Source of the DNA: Chitinophaga arvensicola | GTDB lineage: Bacteria; Bacteroidota; Bacteroidia; Chitinophagales; Chitinophagaceae | Assembly: GCF_900110835.1 (NCBI RefSeq) | Contig: NZ_FOJG01000001.1 | Span: 3,937,499 to 4,001,498, forward strand | Length of the DNA: 64,000 nt | Direction of reading: 5' to 3' | Translations under genes and position numbers: made by a program | Shown here: one piece after another, positions 9,602-19,426 of the stretch | Layout: each line of letters opens with the position of its first letter | Numbering within the stretch: the stretch's first letter is position 1 | Notes under the pieces: model-generated | Told to the model about the DNA's origin: nothing | Database searches by the model: none | What the model saw: the letters and a program-made list of their open reading frames with translations, nothing else

Positions 9602-10183
9602 ATGAAAAAAGTACTTTTACTCCTCGCAGATGGTTTTGAAATGTTTGAAGCCAGCGTATTTATCGATGTTATCGGATGGAACCTGGTAGATGGTGACGGC
9701 ACCACTTCGCTCTACTCTGTAGGATTGCAAAGAGAAGTGACGAGTACCTTTAAACAGCGGGTACTCGTGGACTATACGACAGACGAAGTAAACGTAAGCG
9801 ATTTTGATGCACTGGCCATACCTGGTGGCTTTGCAGAATATGGATTTTACGAACATGCTTATGATGAACGTTTCCTGGCGCTGATCCGCCAGTTTGAAGC
9901 GCAGCAGAAACCTATTACGACCATCTGCACAGGTGCATTCCCGGTTGCGAAAAGCGGTATCCTGCATGGTCGCCGTGGAACTACTTATAACCTGAACCCG
10001 GTAAGACAACAAACCCTGAAAGGTTTGGGCGTGAACGTAGTGAATGAAGCTATTGTAACAGATGGGAATATTGTTACCTCCTGGAACCCTTCTACAGCAC
10101 TGGACGTGGCTTTCCTGTTGCTCGAAAAACTGACTTCACCGGAGCAGGCAGATAAGATCCGGACACTGATGGGATTTAAATAG
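9602..10183 (+). CDS. DJ-1/PfpI family protein
   Basis: DJ-1/ThiJ/PfpI-like protein of 193 residues. The glutamate conserved near the first strand is Glu16 (DGFEMFEAS). The reactive cysteine of the nucleophile elbow is Cys109 in TTICTGAFPVAKSG. The C-terminal NIVTSWNPSTALDVAFLLLEKL segment matches the DJ-1 subgroup. Members act as glyoxalase III/deglycase-type or redox-sensing proteins; which applies here cannot be seen. The gene starts after the upstream terminator, so it has its own promoter. The P-type ATPase follows after about 100 bases. Confidence 0.88.
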   Translation: MKKVLLLLADGFEMFEASVFIDVIGWNLVDGDGTTSLYSVGLQREVTSTFKQRVLVDYTTDEVNVSDFDALAIPGGFAEYGFYEHAYDERFLALIRQFEAQQKPITTICTGAFPVAKSGILHGRRGTTYNLNPVRQQTLKGLGVNVVNEAIVTDGNIVTSWNPSTALDVAFLLLEKLTSPEQADKIRTLMGFK

Positions 10184-10233
10184 AATGCCGCTTAGTTGCA
10201 ATTTTTTACGGTAGCGGTCTTGATGGAATATTT

Positions 10234-10255
10234 TATATTTGATAGTGTTGCAACA
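10234..10255 (+). promoter_or_regulatory. Candidate -7 element with overlapping palindrome upstream of the P1B-4 ATPase
   Basis: TATATTTG at 10234-10241 matches the Bacteroidota -7 consensus TAnnTTTG. The perfect palindrome TGTTGCAACA at 10246-10255 lies where transcription should start. No clear -33 TTTG was found at the right distance. The arrangement supports translation from the ATG at 10280 rather than from the TTG or ATG codons upstream, and suggests a repressor site. Confidence 0.45.
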
Positions 10256-10279
10256 ACAGACCTCCAAAAAGATTCATCA

Positions 10280-12748
10280 ATGGCAGCTATCAAAAAGTGG
10301 CAGGTAGAAATACCTGTACTGTTACCCGAAGTAAAAGACGAAAGAGATCATTGTGTAGAACGCATCATCGCATTATTACAGGGCCGGCAGGGCATTGAAA
10401 AAGTGCATATCAGCGACACCGATGGCAAACACCTGTTCTGCGTTCATTATGATGCAGATGTGATCAGCCTGGAGAGAATAACGGAACTGGCTACACGCGC
10501 GGGAGCGGAATTAACAGCCCATTATGGTCATCTCACGATAGAAGTACAAGGCATACGCCATGTAAGACATGCGCGCATTATAGAAGATAATTTACGGCGT
10601 AAGCAGGGCATCGTGGAAGTGAGCGTGGGGGCTTCCGGTTTTATCAGCATCGAGTTTGATAAACAGGTGAGCAGCCAGGAGCAGGTGCTGGCGCTGATTA
10701 AGCGGCAGGGACTTACTCCGGTGCATGTAGAAACGGAAGCGGTGGACCATGAACATACGCACGACCATGAACACAAGCATGAACATACACATGCCGAAGG
10801 AGAGGAGCACGACCATGATCATGGCGGTATCTTCGGAAAGAATACCGAACTTATTTTTAGTCTTATCTGTGGCGCATTCCTGGCTGTCGGTTTCGGATTA
10901 TCCTTTGTAACGGCGTTGCCCGCCTGGGTAAGCCTGGCCTGTTATATTGCCGCGTATTTTTTTGGTGGCTACTTCACGGCCAAAGAAGCGGTGGAAACCG
11001 TGATGAAAGGAAAGTTCGAAATAGATTTCCTGATGCTGGTGGCCGCAGTGGGGGCAGGTATCCTCGGCGCCTGGCAGGAAGGCGCGCTGTTGTTGTTTCT
11101 GTTCAGCCTGGGCCATGCCCTGGAGCATTACGCCATGAATAAAGCCCGCAAATCCATTGCGGCGCTGGCGGAACTGGCACCTAAAACAGCATTACTCAAA
11201 AAGAACGGCGAGGTAAAGGAAGTGGGCATTGAACAATTGCAGCTCAATGATATTATTGTGGTGAAACCCAATACGAAGATACCCGCAGATGGGATGGTGG
11301 TAGCCGGTAGCAGCAGTGTGAACCAGGCGCCCATTACCGGGGAAAGTATACCGGTAGATAAGAAGGCAGCGCCGGCAGACAGCAACGCCAATGATCCCGT
11401 GCATACTGTTTTTGCCGGATCTATCAATGGTAACGGTTCCCTGGAAATAAAGGTGCTTAAACTGGCGCAGGACTCCACGTTATCAAGACTGGTGAAGCTG
11501 GTGAACGAAGCTCAAACGCAGAAGTCGCCCACCCAGCAGTTCACAGATCGGTTTGAAAAATACTTCGTACCGGCAGTGCTGATCCTCGTAGTACTACTTT
11601 GTTTCGCCTTTCTGGTGCTGGATGAAACTTTCAGCGATAGCTTTTACCGCGCTATGGCGGTGCTGGTAGCATCCAGTCCATGTGCACTGGCCATTTCCAC
11701 CCCCAGCGCTGTGCTGAGTGGTGTAGGACGGGCAGCAAGGGAAGGGGTGCTGATAAAGGGAGGCCGCCCGCTGGAAGATTTGGGTACGTTAACCGCACTG
11801 GCTTTTGATAAAACCGGTACGCTCACGGAAGGAAAGCCCCGGCTCACGAAAGTGATCCCCGCTGCTGGGGTAACAGAAGATACATTGCTGGAAGCTGCCG
11901 TAGCAGTAGAGGCGCTGAGTGATCATCCGCTGGCAAAGGCGATTGTGACGGATGGAAAGGAAAAGTTAAAAGGCCGGCCGATCCCGGAAGCACAGGGACT
12001 GGAAGCGGTGTTGGGAAAAGGTATCAAGGCCAACTGGCAAAATTCGGCCATTTATATAGGCAACCGGGCTTTGTTTGAAGAATTGGGGGGTACCGCGCTG
12101 CCCGACGATTTAAAGCAAAAAATGACCGCCCTGGAAAGCGAAGGCAATACCTCGATGCTGGTGCGTCAGGACGACCGCTTCCTCGGTGTCATCACCATGA
12201 TGGACACGCCACGGCCCGAAGCCAAAGCGGCATTGCAGCAATTAAAAGAGATCGGTATCCGGAAAATGATCATGCTTTCGGGAGATAACCAGCAGGTAGC
12301 AGATGCCATTGCGCAGCAAACGGGTTTAACGGAGGCATGGGGTGGCTTATTACCCGAACAGAAAGTGGAAGCCATCAAAAAATTAAGGACCGCCGAAGGG
12401 AAGGTGGCGATGATCGGCGACGGGGTGAATGACGCACCCGCCATGGCCAACAGTACCGTAGGCATCGCTATGGGCGCTGCCGGATCTGATGTGGCGCTGG
12501 AAACCGCCGATATAGCCCTGATGGGCGACCGGCTCGACCTGCTGCCTTTTGCCATTGCGCTGAGCCGCAAGGCAAAAGGGATTATCCGGCAAAATCTCTT
12601 TATCAGCCTGGGTATGGTGGCACTGCTCATACCACTCACCATCCTTGGTATTGCCAGTATCGGTCCCGCTGTGATTGCCCACGAAGGCTCTACACTGGTA
12701 GTGGTATTTAATGCACTCCGGTTGCTGGCTTTCAAACGGAATGGATAG
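10280..12748 (+). CDS. P1B-4-type heavy-metal exporting ATPase
   Basis: Inner-membrane P-type ATPase of 822 residues. The membrane metal site is SPC (Ser466-Pro467-Cys468) rather than CPC, and the penultimate helix carries HEGST. Both are marks of the P1B-4 group, which exports Co2+, Fe2+ or Zn2+. Catalytic motifs are present: TGES, phosphorylated Asp510 in DKTGT, the HP dipeptide (LSDHPLAKA) and GDGVNDAP. Two HMA-like folds precede the membrane part but lack CxxC; the second has His residues instead (GIRHVRHAR). A linker of about 25 residues very rich in His, Asp and Glu follows them. The reading frame is open from a TTG at 10196, but the ATG at 10280 starts the recognisable domain and fits the predicted promoter. 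Confidence 0.9.
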   Translation: MAAIKKWQVEIPVLLPEVKDERDHCVERIIALLQGRQGIEKVHISDTDGKHLFCVHYDADVISLERITELATRAGAELTAHYGHLTIEVQGIRHVRHARIIEDNLRRKQGIVEVSVGASGFISIEFDKQVSSQEQVLALIKRQGLTPVHVETEAVDHEHTHDHEHKHEHTHAEGEEHDHDHGGIFGKNTELIFSLICGAFLAVGFGLSFVTALPAWVSLACYIAAYFFGGYFTAKEAVETVMKGKFEIDFLMLVAAVGAGILGAWQEGALLLFLFSLGHALEHYAMNKARKSIAALAELAPKTALLKKNGEVKEVGIEQLQLNDIIVVKPNTKIPADGMVVAGSSSVNQAPITGESIPVDKKAAPADSNANDPVHTVFAGSINGNGSLEIKVLKLAQDSTLSRLVKLVNEAQTQKSPTQQFTDRFEKYFVPAVLILVVLLCFAFLVLDETFSDSFYRAMAVLVASSPCALAISTPSAVLSGVGRAAREGVLIKGGRPLEDLGTLTALAFDKTGTLTEGKPRLTKVIPAAGVTEDTLLEAAVAVEALSDHPLAKAIVTDGKEKLKGRPIPEAQGLEAVLGKGIKANWQNSAIYIGNRALFEELGGTALPDDLKQKMTALESEGNTSMLVRQDDRFLGVITMMDTPRPEAKAALQQLKEIGIRKMIMLSGDNQQVADAIAQQTGLTEAWGGLLPEQKVEAIKKLRTAEGKVAMIGDGVNDAPAMANSTVGIAMGAAGSDVALETADIALMGDRLDLLPFAIALSRKAKGIIRQNLFISLGMVALLIPLTILGIASIGPAVIAHEGSTLVVVFNALRLLAFKRNG

Positions 12749-12829
12749 GAATCCGTGCTAACTGTGAATACAGCACTGCGAAATTATTACACAACTGAGT
12801 GATATTATCCCCATGATATAAAAAAACAT

Positions 12830-12870
12830 CATTTCTGCAAACCGGCTTCAATAGCGGGTTTGCAGAAATG
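12830..12870. terminator. Hairpin after the P-type ATPase gene
   Basis: Perfect 14-bp inverted repeat (CATTTCTGCAAACC at 12830-12843, complement at 12857-12870) with a 13-base loop, 81 bases after the ATPase stop. It lacks a T-run on the plus strand. On the minus strand the stem is followed by a run of T at 12824-12829. It may be a terminator or an RNA-stabilising hairpin. Confidence 0.5.
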
Positions 12871-12933
12871 GCATCATCCGGCATCTGATTTGTTTTGCGG
12901 GTCTGATAAAATAAGATCCCAATATATTGTCGT

Positions 12934-13443
12934 ATGAAAAAGAAAATCACCAGCCTGTTAATTGACGCAAAGCCCGATCAGCGTATCCAGTTTTATTTAT
13001 CACTGGACTTATTACAGGTAAACCGTGCCTGCGTTTGCCAGGATAATACTTTTGATGCGCTTGCTTACCTGAAGCAACACTCCGATTTTATTCCCGATTA
13101 TATTTTTATCAGTGCAGACCTGCCGGTAGAACATGCGACTGCTTTTATGAAGCATGTCCGTAAAATAAGCCGGCTGGCAGATATTCCCGTATTGCATTTT
13201 GCGGCCCCGGGCGAAGCATTAGCCCTGGCGCCCCTGACCGCAGCGGGTTTCAACGGCTGCCTGTTAAAGCAACGGGATATTTACACTTTGCGCGATGCCC
13301 TCAGAATGATTTTTGAACAGACGTTCACGGTGGAAAAAGCACCTGCACCGGTTTCACCATTAAGCAATGTGGCCGTACTTATCAAGGAAATGTTACAACG
13401 TCACCAGGTATTACTGGAGGCGCCGCACCGGCTGTCGGCCTGA
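12934..13443 (+). CDS. Degenerate single-domain response-regulator receiver (Ser replaces phospho-Asp)
   Basis: Receiver-fold protein of 169 residues without a DNA-binding output domain. The first strand and acidic pocket keep one Asp (Asp11 in LLIDAKPDQ). Where the phospho-accepting Asp should stand after the third strand there is Ser60 (DYIFISADLP). The conserved Lys is present at 112 (GCLLKQRD), but the Thr/Ser at the end of strand four is Ala90. A C-terminal extension of about 45 residues has no recognised domain. It lies 26 bases before malQ in the same direction, so it may be co-transcribed with the trehalose genes. A similar degenerate receiver lies at the other end of the cluster. Confidence 0.75.
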   Translation: MKKKITSLLIDAKPDQRIQFYLSLDLLQVNRACVCQDNTFDALAYLKQHSDFIPDYIFISADLPVEHATAFMKHVRKISRLADIPVLHFAAPGEALALAPLTAAGFNGCLLKQRDIYTLRDALRMIFEQTFTVEKAPAPVSPLSNVAVLIKEMLQRHQVLLEAPHRLSA

Positions 13444-13469
13444 GTTTTTACCATTAAAATACGCAACAT

Positions 13470-14990
13470 ATGGCATTACCACCTGCTGGCAAACCGGCAA
13501 GGAAGGCAGGCATCCTCCTGCACTTAACTTCTTTGCCGGGTCCTTTTGGAATAGGAGATATGGGGCCGGCTGCCAGGACGTTTGCGGATCAGTTGCAGAA
13601 AAGCGGTCAGCGTATCTGGCAGGTGCTGCCTGTTAACCCGATCGATGCAGGCAATGGTTCGCCTTACAGCGCATTGTCTGCCATGGCCGGCAATATCTTG
13701 CTGATCAGTCCGGACCTGCTGGTCACTGAAGGTTTGCTGGAAGCGGAAAGTCTGCTTAAATACCAGCAGCCGTCCACCAGTGCGGTCGATTTTGCCACTG
13801 CCGCCCGTTATAAAGTAGCGATGCTGGAATCTGCCTGGCTGAATTTCAGCAGCGGTTCTTTCCCGGCACTCCACGCGGAGTTCGAAGCCTTCTGCATCCA
13901 GGAAGAAGCCTGGTTGCAAAGCTATGCTACCCACAAAGCCCTTACGGTGAAATATGGCAATAAGCCCTGGCAGGAATGGCCGGCGGCCGACCGTAAAAAA
14001 GAAGCCACTCTCAACAGCGAATATGCCGTCATTGCTTTAAAAGAGCAGTGGTGGCAATTTATTTTTGACCGGCAATGGCAACAACTGAAAGATTATTGCC
14101 ATCAGCGCTCCATCGCCCTGTTTGGTGACCTGCCTTTTTATATCAGTCATGCCGCCGCAGATGTATGGAGCCACCGCGATCTTTTTTTGCTGGACGATAA
14201 AGGACAGATGACCAGCGTAGCAGGTGTGCCACCGGATTATTTCAATGCGGGCGGCCAACGATGGAATATGCCCATCTACAACTGGGCACAGATGAAAGCA
14301 GCAGGCTATAACTGGTGGTTGCAACGTATCCGCCGCAACCTGCACTGGTTCGACCTTTTACGCCTGGATCATTTCCGGGCTTTTGCCGCTTACTGGCAGG
14401 TACCGGCAGAGGCGCCCACCGCAGAAACAGGTACCTGGGAACCCGGCCCCGGCAGCGATCTGTTGCAAGCCATGATCAGCGCCTTCCCGGATAATCCTTT
14501 CGTAGCAGAAGATCTTGGCGCTATCGATGCTGCGGTAACAGACCTCCGGGATAAAACCGGTTTGCCCGGTATGAAAGTATTACAGTTTGCTTTCGGAAAA
14601 GATATGCCGGAAAGCGAGCATATCCCGCATCAATACCCGACTCACTGTTACGCCTACACGGGTACGCACGATAATAATACAACACTCGGCTGGTGGCAGC
14701 AGGAGGCCGGTCCACTGGAAACGGGGCACCTGAAACAATATACCGGTGTAAATCCCGGGAAGAAAAAAGCACACCTGTTGCTCGGCCGCCTCGCCTATGC
14801 CTCCGTGGCAGCTACTGCGATATTGCCTATGCAGGATGTACTTGGACTTGGCGCAGCAGCCAGGATGAACACACCTGCCGGGGAAGGTCAACACTGGACC
14901 TGGAGAATGTTGCCCGGTGAATTTGATAAGAAAACCATGAACCGTTTAAAGAAATGGACTCAACTATATAACCGTTCTGCTCATGAATAA
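13470..14990 (+). CDS. malQ: 4-alpha-glucanotransferase (GH77, amylomaltase)
   Basis: Cytoplasmic enzyme of 506 residues that transfers alpha-1,4-glucan segments between maltodextrins. GH77 motifs are present: the N-terminal GILLHLTSLPGPFGIGD, the nucleophile region LLRLDHFRAFAAYW, the acid/base region FVAEDLGAI and THDNNTTLGWW. The length is normal for bacterial MalQ. It is the first of three overlapping genes: its stop overlaps the treZ start by 8 bases. Its likely role is to recondition chains left by TreY/TreZ and GlgX. Confidence 0.97.
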   Translation: MALPPAGKPARKAGILLHLTSLPGPFGIGDMGPAARTFADQLQKSGQRIWQVLPVNPIDAGNGSPYSALSAMAGNILLISPDLLVTEGLLEAESLLKYQQPSTSAVDFATAARYKVAMLESAWLNFSSGSFPALHAEFEAFCIQEEAWLQSYATHKALTVKYGNKPWQEWPAADRKKEATLNSEYAVIALKEQWWQFIFDRQWQQLKDYCHQRSIALFGDLPFYISHAAADVWSHRDLFLLDDKGQMTSVAGVPPDYFNAGGQRWNMPIYNWAQMKAAGYNWWLQRIRRNLHWFDLLRLDHFRAFAAYWQVPAEAPTAETGTWEPGPGSDLLQAMISAFPDNPFVAEDLGAIDAAVTDLRDKTGLPGMKVLQFAFGKDMPESEHIPHQYPTHCYAYTGTHDNNTTLGWWQQEAGPLETGHLKQYTGVNPGKKKAHLLLGRLAYASVAATAILPMQDVLGLGAAARMNTPAGEGQHWTWRMLPGEFDKKTMNRLKKWTQLYNRSAHE

Positions 14991-16797
14991 ATATCCTTTA
15001 GCCGGCGCCCGCAGCGCTCCGGATGGCACTACCACTTTTCGCCTGTGGGCGCCTTTCCGGAAAGAAGTGGCATTGGTGCTGCCCGATCAGACGCTGCCCA
15101 TGAAGGCCGTTGCCGAAGGATACTGGGAACTAACGGTTACGGATATATATCCCGGCGCACGTTACCTGTATCTGCTGGATGGTGCTTTGCAGCGCCCGGA
15201 TCCTGCTTCCCGCTGGCAGCCGGAAGGAGTACATGGCCCCTCTGCCATACCGGACGAAACATTTGTATTTACAGACCAGCACTGGAAGGGACTGGCCGCA
15301 ACGGAACTCATCATCTACGAAATTCATACCGGTACTTTTTCTGCTCCCGGTACCTTTTCCGGCATCCGTGAAAAACTCGACTACCTGAAAGAACTCGGCA
15401 TCACTGCGATAGAACTGATGCCGGTAGCACAGTTTCCCGGCGAACGCAACTGGGGATACGACGGCGTATATCCGTTCGCGGTACAAAACAGTTACGGCAC
15501 ACCGGATGATCTTAAAATGCTCGTCAATGCAGCACATGCGCTGGGCATAGCCGTAATTCTGGATGTAGTGTATAATCACCAGGGACCGGAAGGGAATTAC
15601 TTCTACGACTATGGTCCTTATTTCACCGGCAGATACAAAACCCCCTGGGGAGATGCTATCAATTTTGATGAACCCTGGTGCGACGGTGTACGTGGATTCT
15701 ACCTTCAGAATGCGTTGATGTGGCTGGAGGAATTTCATATCGATGGCCTTCGCCTCGATGCCGTACATGCTTTTTCAGATAACAGTGCCATACACTTCAC
15801 ACAGGAATTATCGGTGGCCGTAAAGGAACTGGAAGCACGCACGGGAATGCGGAAACTGCTTATCGGGGAAATCGACCTGAATAATCCCCGTTTTATTGAC
15901 CCCGTGGAAGCAGGCGGCTATGGCCTGGATGCACAATGGGCCGATGAATTTCATCATGCATTGCATAGCCGGCTTACCGGTGAGCAGCAGGGATATTATG
16001 AAGATTTTGGTAGTATTGAACACCTCCGCCACGCTTTTGAAAACGCGTATGTATATACCGGTGAATATTCTGTTCACCGCAAAAGAAGATTTGGCCGTAA
16101 GCCGGTCAATAACCCATTTCATCAGTTTGTGGTCTTTGCACAGAATCATGACCAGATCGGCAACCGGATGATGGGCGAGCGCCTATCTGTCCTGCTCTCC
16201 TTTGAAGCGCTGAAACTGGCTGCTGCCACGGTATTATTATCTCCCTTTATTCCCTTGTTATTTATGGGGGAAGAATATGGAGAAAAAAATCCTTTCCTGT
16301 TTTTTACCTCTCATGGAGATGCCGATCTGATAAAGGCCGTGAGAGAAGGCCGGCAGCAAGAGTTTGCACATACCGGCGAAGCTCCTGATCCGCAGGATAC
16401 CCACACTTTTGCACAAAGTAAATTAAGCTGGCAAACAGCGGAGGGGCATCATGCGGCGCTCCTGCGTTATTATAAGGAACTGTTATTGTTGCGGAAGAAC
16501 ACTCCCGCATTGTTGAATACCGCAAGGGAAGCCACCCGCGTACATCATACCAATAGTGAAGACTTGTTGGTGCTGGAACGAAGTAAAGACGCGGCAGCAT
16601 TGCTGATCGTCTTTAATGCAGGTATTACCAGTCACGAACTGTCTTATACAACTTATGGAAAGTTACGCCTGCTATTTGACTCTGCTGCGTTGGCATTCAA
16701 TGGCCCGGGTACCAATACAGCGGTAGCTGATGATCAGCCGTTGATGATATCGCCTTTGTCGGCCGTAGTTTATGAAATCATTGCTTATGAAAACTGA
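14983..16797 (+). CDS. treZ: Malto-oligosyltrehalose trehalohydrolase (GH13)
   Basis: Enzyme of 604 residues that cuts trehalose from maltooligosyl trehalose. A CBM48-like beta domain is at about residues 1-95. The GH13 barrel follows with VILDVVYNHQGPEGNY, the nucleophile region GLRLDAVHAF, the acid/base region LLIGEIDLNNP and FAQNHDQIGNR. The sequence between these motifs matches TreZ rather than branching enzyme. It overlaps malQ by 8 bases and treY by 11 to 26 bases depending on the treY start, which points to tight translational coupling. Confidence 0.96.
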   Translation: MNKYPLAGARSAPDGTTTFRLWAPFRKEVALVLPDQTLPMKAVAEGYWELTVTDIYPGARYLYLLDGALQRPDPASRWQPEGVHGPSAIPDETFVFTDQHWKGLAATELIIYEIHTGTFSAPGTFSGIREKLDYLKELGITAIELMPVAQFPGERNWGYDGVYPFAVQNSYGTPDDLKMLVNAAHALGIAVILDVVYNHQGPEGNYFYDYGPYFTGRYKTPWGDAINFDEPWCDGVRGFYLQNALMWLEEFHIDGLRLDAVHAFSDNSAIHFTQELSVAVKELEARTGMRKLLIGEIDLNNPRFIDPVEAGGYGLDAQWADEFHHALHSRLTGEQQGYYEDFGSIEHLRHAFENAYVYTGEYSVHRKRRFGRKPVNNPFHQFVVFAQNHDQIGNRMMGERLSVLLSFEALKLAAATVLLSPFIPLLFMGEEYGEKNPFLFFTSHGDADLIKAVREGRQQEFAHTGEAPDPQDTHTFAQSKLSWQTAEGHHAALLRYYKELLLLRKNTPALLNTAREATRVHHTNSEDLLVLERSKDAAALLIVFNAGITSHELSYTTYGKLRLLFDSAALAFNGPGTNTAVADDQPLMISPLSAVVYEIIAYEN

Positions 16798-19426
16798 CAC
16801 AAACTTACCACTAACTACCTACCGCATACAGTTTAATGAAACATTTACTTTCAGACACCTGGAAGAAATACTCGATTACCTGCAACAGCTGGGTATTACC
16901 ACCATATACGCGTCGCCCATCTTTGATGCGGTGCCGGGAAGCATGCACGGCTACGATGGCATCAACCCCCATCGCATCAATCCGGCGATCGGTACACTGG
17001 AAGACCTCCGCCGCATCAGCGCATCGCTGCAGCAACGTGGCATGAGCTGGGTACAGGACATTGTGCCCAATCATATGGCGCTGCATCCCGGCAATGCCTG
17101 GCTGATGGACGCATTGGAAAGAGGACCGGTATCGCCCTGGTATCATTTCTTTGATATCGACTGGGAGCATCATGATCCGCGTTTGCACGGGCGGCTGATG
17201 ATTCCTTTCCTGGGGCAACCTTTAACGGAAGCCATCGCCGCGAAACAGATCCGGCTGGCGGTGAGTGAAAATGGATTTGTGATCGATGCCGCTGGCATGT
17301 CTTTTCCTTTGTCGGCCCCCGCTTATGATATTTTACTCGACGCCTTTGAAGAATTACAACCGGAGATAAAAGCACTCCTGCAACAGTTGAAACATGATAT
17401 CCACCTGCACCTGCCTGCGGCAGAATGGCAGCAACGCAAACAGGCCCTGTTTGCCGGCCATACGCCGGACGATTTTTTAGCACAGGTAAACCACCACGAA
17501 GCGCTGTTGCACTTACTCCTGGAGCATCAGTTTTATTTGCTCACCTATTGGCGGGAAACGGAACAGCAGCTCAACTACCGCCGCTTCTTTACGGTGAACG
17601 GTCTTATTACCCTGAGGATGGAAGATAAAGCGGTGTTTGATACCTGGCATCGCTTCCTGTTGGAATTATACGGGGAAGGACTGATCCAGGGATGGCGTAT
17701 TGATCACATTGACGGCTTACTGGAACCGGCCATGTATATACGAAGATTGCGCGAAGCATTCGGAGAGGACTGTTATATCATTGCGGAAAAGATCCTGGCG
17801 GAAGGGGAGTCGCTGCCGGGCGACTGGAAGCTGAATGGCACCACCGGTTACGAATTTCTGGCGGATGTGAATCACCTGCTTACGAATACGTTGGGAGAGG
17901 AAAAGATCAGTCGCTTTTACCGGGGGCAGTTTCCTGAACTGGCGAAGTATGGTCAGCTGGTGCAGCAGAAAAAAACGATGATCCTGCAAACGCAGCTGGG
18001 GGCAGAATGGGACAACCTGGTATGGCTCCTGTTCCAATACCAGCTGGCGCCGAGGCAAACGGATCGCCAGAAGCTGAAAGCGGCGCTGGGATTGTGGATG
18101 GTGTGCATGCCGGTATATCGCATCTACCCCGAATCCTGGCCATTACCTCCGGGAGATGTATCCGTGCTGGAAACTGCGCTGGCATTGGCGGCAGATCATG
18201 CCCCTGCTTTGTCGGAAGAGTTCCGGTTGCTGCATACCTGGTGGCAGGAAGATTATGAAAGACCTTCCGTAGCTCTGAAGTTCCTGAAAAGAATGATGCA
18301 GTTTACAGGGCCGCTGATGGCGAAAGGCGTGGAAGACACCGTGTTTTATGTGTACAATGCGTTGTTGTCGCACAATGAAGTAGGAGATGCACCGGTAGGC
18401 CATCATTGCTCTCCTGCGGCTTTTCATGAACGCAGTATCAGGCGGCAGCAACAGTTTCCAGGCGCATTGAACACCACTGCTACACACGATACCAAAAGAG
18501 GAGAGGATGCGCGCATCCGTATCAATATGCTCACCCTGTTGCCCGATACCTGGATCCAGCAGTTGCAGCAATGGCATGAGATGAACAGTAGCTTCGGCGA
18601 AGCAGCATTACCGGCAAAGAACGATGAATTTTTTATTTACCAGAGTATCATAGGTGGTTATCCGGAGAACGAAGATCTTTCGGAAGATTTTATCCAACGG
18701 TTATCAGACTTCCTGATCAAAGCCTTGCGCGAAGCCAAGGAACGGAGTAACTGGGCTGCGCCGGATGAAGATTACGAAAATACCTGTCTTGCTTTTATTC
18801 AACGGCTGTTTGATCCATCACATACTTTTATTGAAAGTATCCGCGCATTCATGGAAAAGATCCATCCGCGCGCAGCGCAATATGCGTTGAGTCAACAGGT
18901 GTTGAAGATCACGGCGCCGGGTGTTCCTGATATTTACCAGGGTTGCGAGCTATGGGATTTCAGTTTTGTAGATCCGGACAACAGAAGGCTGGTAGATTAT
19001 ATCAGCCGTATGAATATGTTATCGCTCCTGCAACAGCAGGAGCAGGAAGATAGGGTGGCTTTGTTTAAGCTGCTGACTGAAAACCGGCGTTTAGGCTGGG
19101 AGAAAATGTTTGTGGTGAGTAAGGCATTGGCCTTCCGGAAAGCAAATGGGGCTTTGTTTCAGCAGGGCGACTATATTGCATTGAGCGGGCAGCAGGATCC
19201 GTTGATTGCTTATGCCAGACAATATGGAAACGATCAATGTATCGTGCTGGCGGCATTACCGGAGGAGGTGGTGTTTGAGCAACGTTATTTATTACTGGAT
19301 AGTGCTTTCCAGGGGCAATGGCAGGATATATTTACGGGGGAAAGTATCGGGGCCGTGGACGGGAAGCTTCCATTGGCTTTACTGGATCGCTTCCCGGTGG
19401 CTTTATTGAAAAAGATATCAGACTGA
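16787..19426 (+). CDS. treY: Malto-oligosyltrehalose synthase (GH13)
   Basis: Intramolecular transglucosylase that turns the reducing-end maltose unit of an alpha-1,4-glucan into a trehalose unit. The protein has 879 residues from the ATG at 16787; an in-frame ATG at 16772 would add five. Family motifs include LTTYRIQF at the N-terminus, MHGYDGINPHRINPAIG, VQDIVPNHMA, WRIDHIDGL, CYIIAEKIL and TTATHDTKRGEDAR. TreY alone is useless without TreZ, which is encoded directly upstream and overlaps it. The 3' end overlaps the convergent glgX by 9 bases with no terminator in between. Confidence 0.96.
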   Translation: MKTDTNLPLTTYRIQFNETFTFRHLEEILDYLQQLGITTIYASPIFDAVPGSMHGYDGINPHRINPAIGTLEDLRRISASLQQRGMSWVQDIVPNHMALHPGNAWLMDALERGPVSPWYHFFDIDWEHHDPRLHGRLMIPFLGQPLTEAIAAKQIRLAVSENGFVIDAAGMSFPLSAPAYDILLDAFEELQPEIKALLQQLKHDIHLHLPAAEWQQRKQALFAGHTPDDFLAQVNHHEALLHLLLEHQFYLLTYWRETEQQLNYRRFFTVNGLITLRMEDKAVFDTWHRFLLELYGEGLIQGWRIDHIDGLLEPAMYIRRLREAFGEDCYIIAEKILAEGESLPGDWKLNGTTGYEFLADVNHLLTNTLGEEKISRFYRGQFPELAKYGQLVQQKKTMILQTQLGAEWDNLVWLLFQYQLAPRQTDRQKLKAALGLWMVCMPVYRIYPESWPLPPGDVSVLETALALAADHAPALSEEFRLLHTWWQEDYERPSVALKFLKRMMQFTGPLMAKGVEDTVFYVYNALLSHNEVGDAPVGHHCSPAAFHERSIRRQQQFPGALNTTATHDTKRGEDARIRINMLTLLPDTWIQQLQQWHEMNSSFGEAALPAKNDEFFIYQSIIGGYPENEDLSEDFIQRLSDFLIKALREAKERSNWAAPDEDYENTCLAFIQRLFDPSHTFIESIRAFMEKIHPRAAQYALSQQVLKITAPGVPDIYQGCELWDFSFVDPDNRRLVDYISRMNMLSLLQQQEQEDRVALFKLLTENRRLGWEKMFVVSKALAFRKANGALFQQGDYIALSGQQDPLIAYARQYGNDQCIVLAALPEEVVFEQRYLLLDSAFQGQWQDIFTGESIGAVDGKLPLALLDRFPVALLKKISD

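Noticed and set aside
10741..10830. Tandem-repeat-like DNA that could be taken for a short repeat array
   Set aside because: It simply encodes the His/Asp/Glu-rich linker of the metal ATPase; there are no regular spacers.
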